From assembly GCA_947626405.1 (NCBI GenBank), contig CANQSE010000123.1:1-6290 (forward strand): a DNA stretch of 6,290 bases, in the 5' to 3' direction. This document shows, one piece after another, positions 1-5,265 of this stretch. Under the pieces are notes generated by a model. The model was given only the letters and a program-made list of their open reading frames with translations, did not search any database and was not told the origin of the DNA. Source of the DNA: an uncultured Acetatifactor sp. Lineage in GTDB: Bacteria > Bacillota > Clostridia > Lachnospirales > Lachnospiraceae. Position numbers and translations under genes: made by a program. Within the stretch, counting starts at the first letter, position 1; each line of letters starts with the position of its first letter.

Positions 1-563
1 CAGTGGGGATAAGCGGCAAGGACGGCGGGCTCCTTAAGGTTGATAAAAAATACTCTGACGGAAAGGACATAGGCTTCGTGGGAGACATAAGGGAGGTGGA
101 CGTCAAAGTCCTGTATGACCTCTTGGACAACGATTTTCTTCCCATAGTGGCGCCTGTCGGGCTTGACGACAATTTCCAGACCTACAACATCAACGCGGAC
201 GACGCGGCATGCGCCATAGCAAAGGCTGTGGGCGCCGACAAGCTGGTATTTTTGACGGATATAGAGGGCCTGTACAGGGATATAAACGACAAGAGCACTT
301 TCATCTCCCGACTGACGGCTTCAGAGGCGGAGAAGCTTATAAACAGCGGGGTAATCGGCGGCGGGATGCTGCCTAAGCTTGGCAACTGTACATCGGCGAT
401 CAAAAACGGCGTAAACAGGGTGCATATCCTGGACGGCCGCGTACCACATTGTCTGCTGCTTGAGATTTTTACCAGAGAGGGAATCGGGACAGCCATTATC
501 GCGGACGACGACAATCTCGCGCTTGGCATAAAAAGAGATAAGTTTTGCGAGGATCATGTATAA
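1..563 (+). CDS. argB: Acetylglutamate kinase, C-terminal part (5' truncated by window edge)
   Basis: ArgB phosphorylates N-acetyl-L-glutamate with ATP, the second step of arginine synthesis in the cytoplasm. About 186 residues are visible, roughly the last 60 percent of a protein usually near 300 residues. The GTG at position 3 is an internal Val codon, not a start: with the preceding 'ca' (probably the end of an Ala codon) it gives the family segment A-V-G-I-S-G-K-D-G. Counting from that Val, visible signatures are SGKDGG (4-9), NINADDAA (62-69), [10 protein letters not shown] (84-93), GGGMLPK (119-125; this Lys matches the conserved ATP-site lysine), HILDGRVPH (141-149) and REGIGTAI (158-165). 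The protein ends in a short tail after GIGTAI. The amino acid kinase fold is intact over this stretch, with no frameshift. The next gene, argD, is 77 bases on and in the same pathway, so co-transcription is likely. Arginine feedback sensitivity cannot be judged without the N-terminus. Confidence 0.96.
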   Translation, partial: VGISGKDGGLLKVDKKYSDGKDIGFVGDIREVDVKVLYDLLDNDFLPIVAPVGLDDNFQTYNINADDAACAIAKAVGADKLVFLTDIEGLYRDINDKSTFISRLTASEAEKLINSGVIGGGMLPKLGNCTSAIKNGVNRVHILDGRVPHCLLLEIFTREGIGTAIIADDDNLALGIKRDKFCEDHV

Positions 564-630
564 GCAGGGATGCAAAAGAGCGACATGTATAAAGAGAAGC
601 ATGTATAAAGAGCGCATATATAAAAAATAG
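555..630 (+). repeat. Degenerate 15-16 bp tandem repeat in the argB-argD gap
   Basis: Units beginning CATGTATAA or CATATATAA start at 555, 584, 600 and 615. The units at 584 and 600 share 13 identical bases (CATGTATAAAGAG) and are directly adjacent. The unit at 615 is a diverged copy (CATATATAAAAAATAG). The first unit overlaps the argB stop: CAT GTA TAA encodes its final His-Val-stop, and the units at 600 and 615 keep that frame. The block looks like local duplication of the argB 3' terminus by slippage. Each unit contains a TATAAA/TATATA string that resembles a -10 box, but I see no matching -35 element. Any function is unknown. Confidence 0.6.
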
Positions 631-634
631 ATAC

Positions 635-639
635 GGAGG
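635..639 (+). promoter_or_regulatory. Ribosome binding site of argD (spacing ambiguous)
   Basis: GGAGG is a strong Shine-Dalgarno core. It lies only one base before the ATG at 641, which is too close for efficient initiation. The next in-frame ATG at 653 is 13 bases away, which is rather long. A third in-frame ATG lies at 665. Real initiation is therefore likely at 653, possibly with the AAGG at 647-650 helping, and 641 is the longest option. Confidence 0.55.
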
Positions 640-640
640 A

Positions 641-1849
641 ATGTCAAAGGCTATGAGCGATGCAATGAAGGCATATATACAGGAGGCGGAGCGGGATCTG
701 CTGCACACCTACAACCGTTATCAGATTGTGCTTGATCGGGGAGAGGGCGTGTACCTCTATGACACGGACGGAAAAAAGTATCTGGATTTCTGCGCCGGTA
801 TCGCGGTGTTTGCTCTCGGATACGGCAACAGAGAGTACAACGACGCCTTAAAGAACCAGATTGACAGGCTGATACATACATCAAACTATTATTACAATGT
901 TCCTGCAGTGGGAGCCGCCAGAAAATTAAAAAAGGCTTCAGGCATGGACAGGGTGTTTTTTACAAATTCAGGCGCGGAGGCTGTGGAGGGGGCGCTTAAG
1001 GCTGCCCGCAAGCACGCTTTCTTAAAGGACGGCCGCACGGATCACGAGATAGTGGCCATGAACCATTCGTTCCACGGACGGACATTCGGCGCTCTTTCAG
1101 TGACGGGGAACCCAAAGTACAGGGAGCCCTTCGAGCCCATGATCGGCAATATAAAATTTGCGGAGTACAATGATCCTGAAAGCGTGGAAAGCTGTCTTAC
1201 GGAAAGGACCTGCGCCGTTATACTCGAGACCGTTCAGGGCGAAGGCGGTCTGAACGTGGCGGACGAAGGCTTCCTTAAGGAAGTAAAAATGATGTGCAGC
1301 GAACGGGGCATTTTGCTGATCCTTGACGAGATACAGTGCGGCATGGGGCGCACGGGATATATGTACGCATGGCAGAAATACGACGTGAAACCCGACATAA
1401 TGTGTACGGCAAAGGCGTTGGGCTGCGGAGTGCCCGTGGGAGCTTTTCTGATGACGGAGGAGGTTGCGCAGAGCTCGCTGTCCGCGGGCGACCACGGAAC
1501 CACGTACGGAGGGAATCCCCTTGCATGCGCAGCCATAGAAAAAGTGCTTGATTTATTTGAAAAGGACCATATAATAGATAATGTGAGAAAAACGGGTCCT
1601 TATCTGGAGAGAAGACTTGAGGAGCTTAAGGACAGATATGACTGTATCGTGGAAAGACGCGGAACCGGTCTCATGCAGGGGCTTGTGTTTGACCGGCCTG
1701 TCCGCGGGATTATCGACAGCGCCCTCGAGAGAGGACTGATCCTTATCAATGCCGGAGAACGGATTATACGCTTTGTCCCGCCTCTGGTGATAACAGAAGA
1801 AAACGTGGACGAGATGATTTCCATTCTGGATACCTGTATCGGGAGATAA
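641..1849 (+). CDS. argD: Acetylornithine aminotransferase
   Basis: This cytoplasmic class-III PLP aminotransferase converts N-acetylglutamate semialdehyde and glutamate to N-acetylornithine and 2-oxoglutarate, the step after ArgB and ArgC. The product is 402 residues from ATG 641, the usual family length. Signatures: NSGAEA at 109-114 (phosphate-binding turn), FHGRT at 144-148, LDEIQCGMGRTG at 228-239 with the PLP-ring aspartate D229, the Schiff-base lysine K258 in CTAKALGCGVPVGA, and TTYGGNPLA at 287-295. All catalytic residues appear present. The start is uncertain because the GGAGG sits one base before ATG 641; in-frame ATG 653 (398 aa) or 665 would remove only non-conserved residues. It follows argB in the usual biosynthetic order and is followed after two bases by a solute-binding protein gene. 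A succinylornithine or ornithine transaminase role is possible in principle, but the argB neighbour favours ArgD. Confidence 0.95.
   Translation: MSKAMSDAMKAYIQEAERDLLHTYNRYQIVLDRGEGVYLYDTDGKKYLDFCAGIAVFALGYGNREYNDALKNQIDRLIHTSNYYYNVPAVGAARKLKKASGMDRVFFTNSGAEAVEGALKAARKHAFLKDGRTDHEIVAMNHSFHGRTFGALSVTGNPKYREPFEPMIGNIKFAEYNDPESVESCLTERTCAVILETVQGEGGLNVADEGFLKEVKMMCSERGILLILDEIQCGMGRTGYMYAWQKYDVKPDIMCTAKALGCGVPVGAFLMTEEVAQSSLSAGDHGTTYGGNPLACAAIEKVLDLFEKDHIIDNVRKTGPYLERRLEELKDRYDCIVERRGTGLMQGLVFDRPVRGIIDSALERGLILINAGERIIRFVPPLVITEENVDEMISILDTCIGR
1841..1845 (+). promoter_or_regulatory. Ribosome binding site of the solute-binding protein, inside the argD end
   Basis: GGGAG lies just before the argD stop codon (1847-1849), six bases upstream of the ATG at 1852. 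The initiation site thus overlaps the last codons of argD, so ribosomes ending on argD could restart directly. This supports translational coupling between the arginine enzyme and the solute-binding protein. Confidence 0.65.
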
Positions 1850-1851
1850 CT

Positions 1852-3252
1852 ATGCGTTTTAGAAACAGATTGATCTCAGTGACAGCCGTGGCCGCCATGG
1901 CTGCCGCTCTTTTATACGGAGGGAGCAGCATGCCCCCTGAGCCGGAGGAGCCGCAGGCGCCTGTGCACAGTGCGGAAGATACCATATATTTCTGGTACAC
2001 GGACGATTCGATGACGGATTACATCAACAGTGCGGCGGTTGCTTTCGGGGAGAGAGAGGACGTCTGGGTGATCCCTGTCCTCGCTTCGGACAATCAATAC
2101 CTTGAGGCAATAAATCAGGCGTCTCTGCACTCGGATCAGGTGCCGGATGCGTACATGATAAGCCACGAGACGCTGGAAAAGGCTTATCTCACCGGACTGG
2201 CCGAGGAGATTTCGGACGGAGGAAAAATATGCAACGAGGATAATTTTCCCGCCGCGGCGCTGTCCGCCGTCACATACAAAGGCAGGCTTGTGGCGTATCC
2301 GCTGTCATTCCAGACGAGCGTTTTGCTGTATAATGAGACTTATCTCGCCGACTGGGCCGCTCAGATAGCGCAGAAGGAAATGCTTGGCGACGGCTCCGAG
2401 GACGGCACTCCGCCTGAGGATTCCACGGGAATAGACGTGGACGAGGAGATGCTTGAGCAGAAGACAAAGGAGTATTTTGAACAGGCTGTTCCGTATACGG
2501 TGGACGACATTCTGAATATTGCGGATACATTCGACGCGCCGGAGGGCGTTGACGTTATGAGATGGGATGTGTCCGACATTCTCTATAATTATTGGTTCGT
2601 TGGTAAATATATGATCGTGGGCGGCGAGACGGGCGACGACGATACTGTGGTTGACATCGCAAATCAGGAGACAATCGACTGCCTTGAGGTGTACAAGGCG
2701 CTTAACCAATTTTTTTCCATAGAGTCAGACACGGTAAGCTATGACAGCGTGCTTGAGGATTTTCTGGCGGGAAAGCTTGTCTTTACCATTGTAACAACGG
2801 ATGCCGCGGCCATAATGAAGGAAGCAGAGGAGGACGGAAGCTTTCAGTTTGATTACGGGTTTGCGGTGATGCCGCATGTCAGCGAGGATCTTCTGAGCCG
2901 TTCCATGTCGGTCACTAACGCGGTGGCAGTAAACGGCTATTCGGCTCATAAGGAGCTGGCAAACGCTTTCGCGGCGTTTCTGACAGGGGAATATTCCGAC
3001 ACGCTTTATGAGAGGACGGGGAAAATGCCGGCAAACCTCAAGGTGGAAACCGAAAATGAACCGCTTCAGGTTTTCCGCCGGGAGTATGCCTACAGCATAC
3101 CGCTGCCGAAGATAATGGAGACGGGAAACTACTGGCTGTACCTTGAGAGGCTGTTTGCAAGAGTCTGGAACGGAGAGGACGTGGAACCGCTTGTCGGCGA
3201 GCTTGAGCAGCAGATAATAACTCAGATTGGCGCTGCGGAGAGTGTGCAATGA
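1852..3252 (+). CDS. Exported family-1-like extracellular solute-binding protein, orphan
   Basis: The 466-residue product looks like the binding component of an ABC importer of the sugar/oligosaccharide type (maltose-binding-protein fold), acting outside the membrane. A basic N-terminus (RFRNR) precedes a hydrophobic run at about 8-24, a signal peptide or anchor. A Pro/Glu-rich linker (about 27-41) leads to the first lobe, beginning TIYFWYTDD at 44-52. Other typical features are AYMISHETLEKAYLTG (100-115), YKGRLVAYPLSFQTSVLLYN (142-161), FLAGKLVFTIVTTDAA (304-319) and the hinge-like PLPKIMETGNYW (417-428). An acidic insert spans about 174-204. No Cys follows the hydrophobic run (ALLYGGSS), so it is not an evident lipoprotein, unusual for a Firmicute binding protein. 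No permease or ATPase gene is adjacent. The ligand cannot be read from the sequence; the argD link hints at nitrogen or arginine metabolism, but the family resemblance is to sugar binders. It could instead be a sensory or scavenging protein. Confidence 0.78.
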   Translation: MRFRNRLISVTAVAAMAAALLYGGSSMPPEPEEPQAPVHSAEDTIYFWYTDDSMTDYINSAAVAFGEREDVWVIPVLASDNQYLEAINQASLHSDQVPDAYMISHETLEKAYLTGLAEEISDGGKICNEDNFPAAALSAVTYKGRLVAYPLSFQTSVLLYNETYLADWAAQIAQKEMLGDGSEDGTPPEDSTGIDVDEEMLEQKTKEYFEQAVPYTVDDILNIADTFDAPEGVDVMRWDVSDILYNYWFVGKYMIVGGETGDDDTVVDIANQETIDCLEVYKALNQFFSIESDTVSYDSVLEDFLAGKLVFTIVTTDAAAIMKEAEEDGSFQFDYGFAVMPHVSEDLLSRSMSVTNAVAVNGYSAHKELANAFAAFLTGEYSDTLYERTGKMPANLKVETENEPLQVFRREYAYSIPLPKIMETGNYWLYLERLFARVWNGEDVEPLVGELEQQIITQIGAAESVQ

Positions 3253-3259
3253 CGAATAA

Positions 3260-3288
3260 TTAACCGATCCTGGGAAACACTTTATAAA
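3260..3288 (+). promoter_or_regulatory. Candidate promoter of the small DMT transporter gene
   Basis: TTAACC (3260-3265; 4 of 6 matches to TTGACA) is separated by 17 bases from TATAAA (3283-3288; 5 of 6 matches to TATAAT). Initiation would be expected near 3294-3296. The message would then carry the ribosome binding site but lack the 5' arm of the hairpin described for this gap. The -35 match is weak, so this is a candidate only. Confidence 0.35.
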
Positions 3289-3320
3289 AAAGAAAGGCGG
3301 AGTGTTTCACATGATCGGTT
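3262..3320 (+). promoter_or_regulatory. Long imperfect hairpin covering the start codon of the DMT transporter gene
   Basis: The arms 3262-3281 and 3301-3320 are complementary at 18 of 20 positions. The outer 8 bp pair AACCGATC with GATCGGTT, then come a C-T mismatch, 2 bp, a G-A mismatch, and an inner 8 bp pairing GAAACACT with AGTGTTTC. The loop is 19 bases (3282-3300). Three further pairs (3258-3260 with 3322-3324) extend the stem past one mismatch. The ATG at 3311-3313 lies within the 3' arm, and the Shine-Dalgarno sequence straddles the loop and stem. In RNA this would mask translation initiation. The 3' arm runs into TTTATTTATT (3319-3328), so it could also work as an intrinsic terminator or attenuator placed inside the start of the gene. 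A DNA operator is a third reading. Structure is seen directly; function is inferred. Confidence 0.6.
3295..3302 (+). promoter_or_regulatory. Ribosome binding site that fixes the DMT transporter start
   Basis: AGGCGGAG ends with GGAG at 3299-3302, eight bases before the ATG at 3311. A GTG at 3302 is in frame but overlaps this site, so ATG 3311 is the better start. The site lies at the loop-stem junction of the large hairpin. Confidence 0.65.
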
Positions 3321-3742
3321 TATTTATTGCATTAATCTCGGGAGCCCTGATGAGTGTGCAGGGCGTATTCAACACGCAGGTGACTAAAGCGTCCAGCATA
3401 TGGGCGGCAAGCGCGTTTGTGCAGTTTTCCGCCCTGGCGGTATGTCTTGGCGCATGGCTCGTGACGGACCGCAGCAGCCTGCTGCAGGTATTTCAGGTCC
3501 AGCCCAGGTATATGCTGCTTGGAGGCGCCATCGGGGCATTTATCACCTATACCGTTATACGCAGCATGGACATGCTGGGACCTGCCAGAGCCGTTATGCT
3601 GATTGTGACAGCTCAGCTTGCGGTGGCTTACGTTATTGAGCTCATGGGATTGTTCGGAGTTGAAAAGCAGCCCTGGGAGTGGCGCAAGGGTATCGGTATG
3701 CTTGTAATGATTATCGGAATCGTCATTTTCAAGTGGAAATAA
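3311..3742 (+). CDS. Small DMT-superfamily membrane transporter (YdcZ/DUF606-like)
   Basis: The 143-residue hydrophobic protein has about five membrane helices (roughly residues 3-19, 31-51, 67-85, 92-114 and 125-141). This matches the five-helix, about 150-residue YdcZ-type members of the drug/metabolite transporter superfamily, which probably act as dimers or as pairs of small subunits. The first helix region with SGALMSVQGVFNTQV (10-24) is typical of this family, as are LGGAIGAF (70-77) and the C-terminal GIGMLVMIIGIVIF ending in KWK. The substrate of such proteins is mostly unknown. Only one copy is present here, so it would form a homodimer unless a partner is encoded elsewhere. The start at ATG 3311 is chosen over an in-frame GTG at 3302 because of the GGAG spacing. 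It lies 58 bases after the solute-binding protein gene and its start is buried in a long hairpin. A distinct promoter follows it, so it ends the left-hand gene group. Confidence 0.85.
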   Translation: MIGLFIALISGALMSVQGVFNTQVTKASSIWAASAFVQFSALAVCLGAWLVTDRSSLLQVFQVQPRYMLLGGAIGAFITYTVIRSMDMLGPARAVMLIVTAQLAVAYVIELMGLFGVEKQPWEWRKGIGMLVMIIGIVIFKWK

Positions 3743-3756
3743 ATGTTTCTTGTCTC

Positions 3757-3785
3757 TTGTAAAAATCTTTTCTTTCTTTTATAAT
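3757..3785 (+). promoter_or_regulatory. Sigma-A-type promoter for the comEA/two-component unit
   Basis: TTGTAA (3757-3762, 4 of 6 matches) and a perfect TATAAT (3780-3785) are separated by exactly 17 bases in an A/T-rich stretch between genes. Transcription would begin near 3792, giving a leader of about 60 bases before comEA. An 8-base palindrome ATAATTAT (3784-3791) overlaps the expected start region and might bind a regulator, though it may be no more than A/T-rich sequence. No convincing intrinsic terminator for the upstream gene is visible in 3743-3780. Confidence 0.62.
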
Positions 3786-3813
3786 AATTATCATCAGCAT
3801 TGAGAGGCAGCCC

Positions 3814-3843
3814 TTTTCATCCGTCTGACGAGACGGCGGAAGG
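3814..3843 (+). promoter_or_regulatory. Leader hairpin reaching the comEA Shine-Dalgarno
   Basis: CCGTCT (3821-3826) pairs perfectly with AGACGG (3831-3836) around a four-base loop. After a 2x2 internal loop, 3814-3818 (TTTTC) can pair with 3839-3843 (GAAGG; three Watson-Crick and two G-U pairs), covering the first half of the Shine-Dalgarno AAGGAGAGG (3840-3848). The six-base core is clear. The outer part is weak, so masking of the ribosome site is only a possibility. Confidence 0.35.
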
Positions 3844-3852
3844 AGAGGAATC

Positions 3853-4509
3853 ATGTTGAGAAACAAAACGAAATTTTTTCTGTGTTGTCTGGCTGTCTGC
3901 ACCGTGCTCGGCGGCTGCGGCTCATCCGGCGAAGAACTGATGGAAATCGGACGGGGCGCGGACGCGTCCGCGAATGAAGAAACCGGACAAAGCGGGGACG
4001 CGTCTTCGGGTGAGGAAGCGCGGGAAAACCGCGGGGAGCACGAGGGCTTACAGGATGCCACAAAGCAGGACGGGAAGGAAAGCGCGGCGCAGATAAGGGT
4101 ATATGTGTGCGGCGCGGTAAACTCGCCGGGCGTGGTGACTGTTCCTGCCGACTGCAGGGCGGAGGATGCGCTGGCAGCGGCCGGAGGCTTTGCGGAAAAT
4201 GCCAGAAGGGACTATGTGAACCTTGCCGACTGGGTTGCAGACGGACAGAAGCTGTATTTTCCGACGATCGATGAAGCGGTAAGCCCCGCGCCGCAGGAGG
4301 CTGACGGCGGAAGCGGACTTGTAAACATAAACACCGCCGACGCATCGGCGCTTTGTGCGCTTCCGGGAATAGGCGGCTCCAGGGCGGAGGATATAATCGC
4401 ATACAGAGAGAAAAACGGCGGTTTTGGCTCGTGCGAGGAAATCATGAATGTTCCCGGCATAAAGACAAGCATATACGGCAGGATCCGCGACATGATAACA
4501 GTGAAATAG
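3853..4509 (+). CDS. comEA: ComEA-like lipoprotein with SLBB and helix-hairpin-helix domains
   Basis: ComEA proteins bind double-stranded DNA at the outer face of the membrane during natural transformation and pass it to the ComEC channel. The 218-residue product starts with a signal peptide ending in the lipobox L19-G-G-C22, so it should be a lipoprotein rather than a protein with an uncleaved N-terminal helix as in the classical Bacillus form. A low-complexity, charged Gly/Ser/Glu/Asp spacer covers about 23-79. An SLBB domain follows (81-137, starting IRVYVCGAVNSPG), then a tandem helix-hairpin-helix domain (157-218). The latter contains VNINTADASAL, the hairpins LPGIG (170-174) and VPGIK (200-204), and YREKNGGFGSCEEI between them. 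The start is supported by GGAG at 3842-3845, seven bases upstream. Its own promoter lies upstream and a response regulator follows after 36 bases. No comEC or comEB is in the window, so a role in DNA uptake is inferred from the family alone; DNA scavenging or surface binding is possible. Confidence 0.88.
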   Translation: MLRNKTKFFLCCLAVCTVLGGCGSSGEELMEIGRGADASANEETGQSGDASSGEEARENRGEHEGLQDATKQDGKESAAQIRVYVCGAVNSPGVVTVPADCRAEDALAAAGGFAENARRDYVNLADWVADGQKLYFPTIDEAVSPAPQEADGGSGLVNINTADASALCALPGIGGSRAEDIIAYREKNGGFGSCEEIMNVPGIKTSIYGRIRDMITVK

Positions 4510-4510
4510 C

Positions 4511-4524
4511 GCCGCAGGGGCGGC
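4511..4524 (+). other. Short GC hairpin between comEA and the response regulator gene
   Basis: GCCGC (4511-4515) and GCGGC (4520-4524) form a five-base-pair stem with a four-base loop directly after the comEA stop codon (4507-4509). No T-run follows, so it is not an intrinsic terminator. It could slow ribosomes or nucleases between the cistrons, or be chance in GC-rich sequence. Confidence 0.3.
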
Positions 4525-4545
4525 TGAATGAGAGGGTGACGTGAT

Positions 4546-5247
4546 ATGGCAAAGAGGGCTCTGATTGTGGACGACGAAAAGCTGATTGTGAAGGGGATCC
4601 GTTTCAGCCTGGAACAGGACGGCATGGAGATAGACTGCGCTTATGACGGTGAGGAAGCGCTGGAGTATGCTAAAAACAACAAGTACGATATAATTCTTCT
4701 TGATGTGATGCTTCCAAAGCTCACCGGCTTTGAGGTTTGTCAGCAGATAAGGGAGTTCTCAAACGTGCCTATTGTCATGCTCACGGCAAAGGGCGACGAT
4801 ATGGACAAGATACTGGGGCTTGAGTACGGCGCGGACGATTACATAACAAAGCCCTTTAACATTCTTGAGGTCAAGGCTCGCATCAAGGCCATCATGCGCC
4901 GCACTGAGCCGAAGCGCGTGCTGGGTGACTCCGCGCCCGCGCCCAAGGTGCTGGAAAGCGGCGATATGCGTCTGGACTGCGAGGGCAGGAGGGTGTATAT
5001 CGCGGGCAAAGAGATCGGGCTCACCGCAAAGGAGTTTGAGGTGCTTGAGCTTTTGATGCTCAACACAAACAAGGTTTACAGCAGGGAAAACCTGCTGCAG
5101 CTTGTGTGGGGCGCCGACTATCCCGGAGATGTGAGAACGGTGGACGTCCACATAAGGCGCCTGCGTGAAAAGATTGAACAGAATCCCAGCGAGCCCAGGT
5201 ACGTACATACAAAATGGGGCGTGGGCTATTACTTCCTGAATACTTGA
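4546..5247 (+). CDS. OmpR/PhoB-family response regulator
   Basis: This 233-residue cytoplasmic transcription factor is expected to be phosphorylated by the histidine kinase encoded next to it. The receiver domain (about 4-118) has the acidic pair D9-D10, the phospho-acceptor D53 in LLDVMLPK, the switch threonine T80 in IVMLTAKGDD, and K102 in YITKPF, so it is complete. After a linker with Ala-Pro repeats (about 121-137), a winged-helix DNA-binding domain follows (about 138-231). It has GLTAKEFEVLELL (158-170), the recognition-helix region DVRTVDVHIRRLREKIE (195-211) and the C-terminal hairpin motif WGVGYYF (224-230). Length is normal for the family. The ribosome site GAGGGTG (4532-4538) is seven bases before the ATG. 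It lies 36 bases after comEA and 18 before the kinase gene, so the three probably share the promoter near 3785. Target genes cannot be told from the sequence. Confidence 0.95.
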   Translation: MAKRALIVDDEKLIVKGIRFSLEQDGMEIDCAYDGEEALEYAKNNKYDIILLDVMLPKLTGFEVCQQIREFSNVPIVMLTAKGDDMDKILGLEYGADDYITKPFNILEVKARIKAIMRRTEPKRVLGDSAPAPKVLESGDMRLDCEGRRVYIAGKEIGLTAKEFEVLELLMLNTNKVYSRENLLQLVWGADYPGDVRTVDVHIRRLREKIEQNPSEPRYVHTKWGVGYYFLNT

Positions 5248-5265
5248 GAGGGAGTACGGTAACGG

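Noticed and set aside
3..5. GTG as the start codon of argB
   Set aside because: It is the Val of the conserved A-V-G-I-S-G-K-D-G segment in the middle of the protein; the true start is upstream of the window.
2725..3249. Open frame of 174 codons on the minus strand opposite the solute-binding protein
   Set aside because: It lies wholly inside a well supported plus-strand gene, shows no domain signature, and is explained as a shadow of the coding frame.
3731..3780. Possible intrinsic terminator after the DMT transporter gene
   Set aside because: Only a weak, bulged A/T stem (CAAG with CTTG around 3730-3752) can be drawn, and the T-rich tract does not directly follow it. The tract is better explained as the spacer of the TTGTAA/TATAAT promoter.
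3780..3796. A/T-rich palindrome as a possible ArgR/AhrC operator (ARG box)
   Set aside because: Only the A/T core resembles an ARG box; the conserved TGAAT/ATTCA flanks are missing, and it lies before comEA, not before the arginine genes.
3851..4402. Open frame of 183 codons on the minus strand opposite comEA
   Set aside because: It is rich in Arg, Pro and Ser, matches no family I recognise, and mirrors the GC-rich coding frame of a well supported gene on the plus strand.
4759..5208. Open frame of 149 codons on the minus strand opposite the response regulator
   Set aside because: The plus strand encodes a complete receiver and winged helix here; the antisense frame has no recognisable domain.
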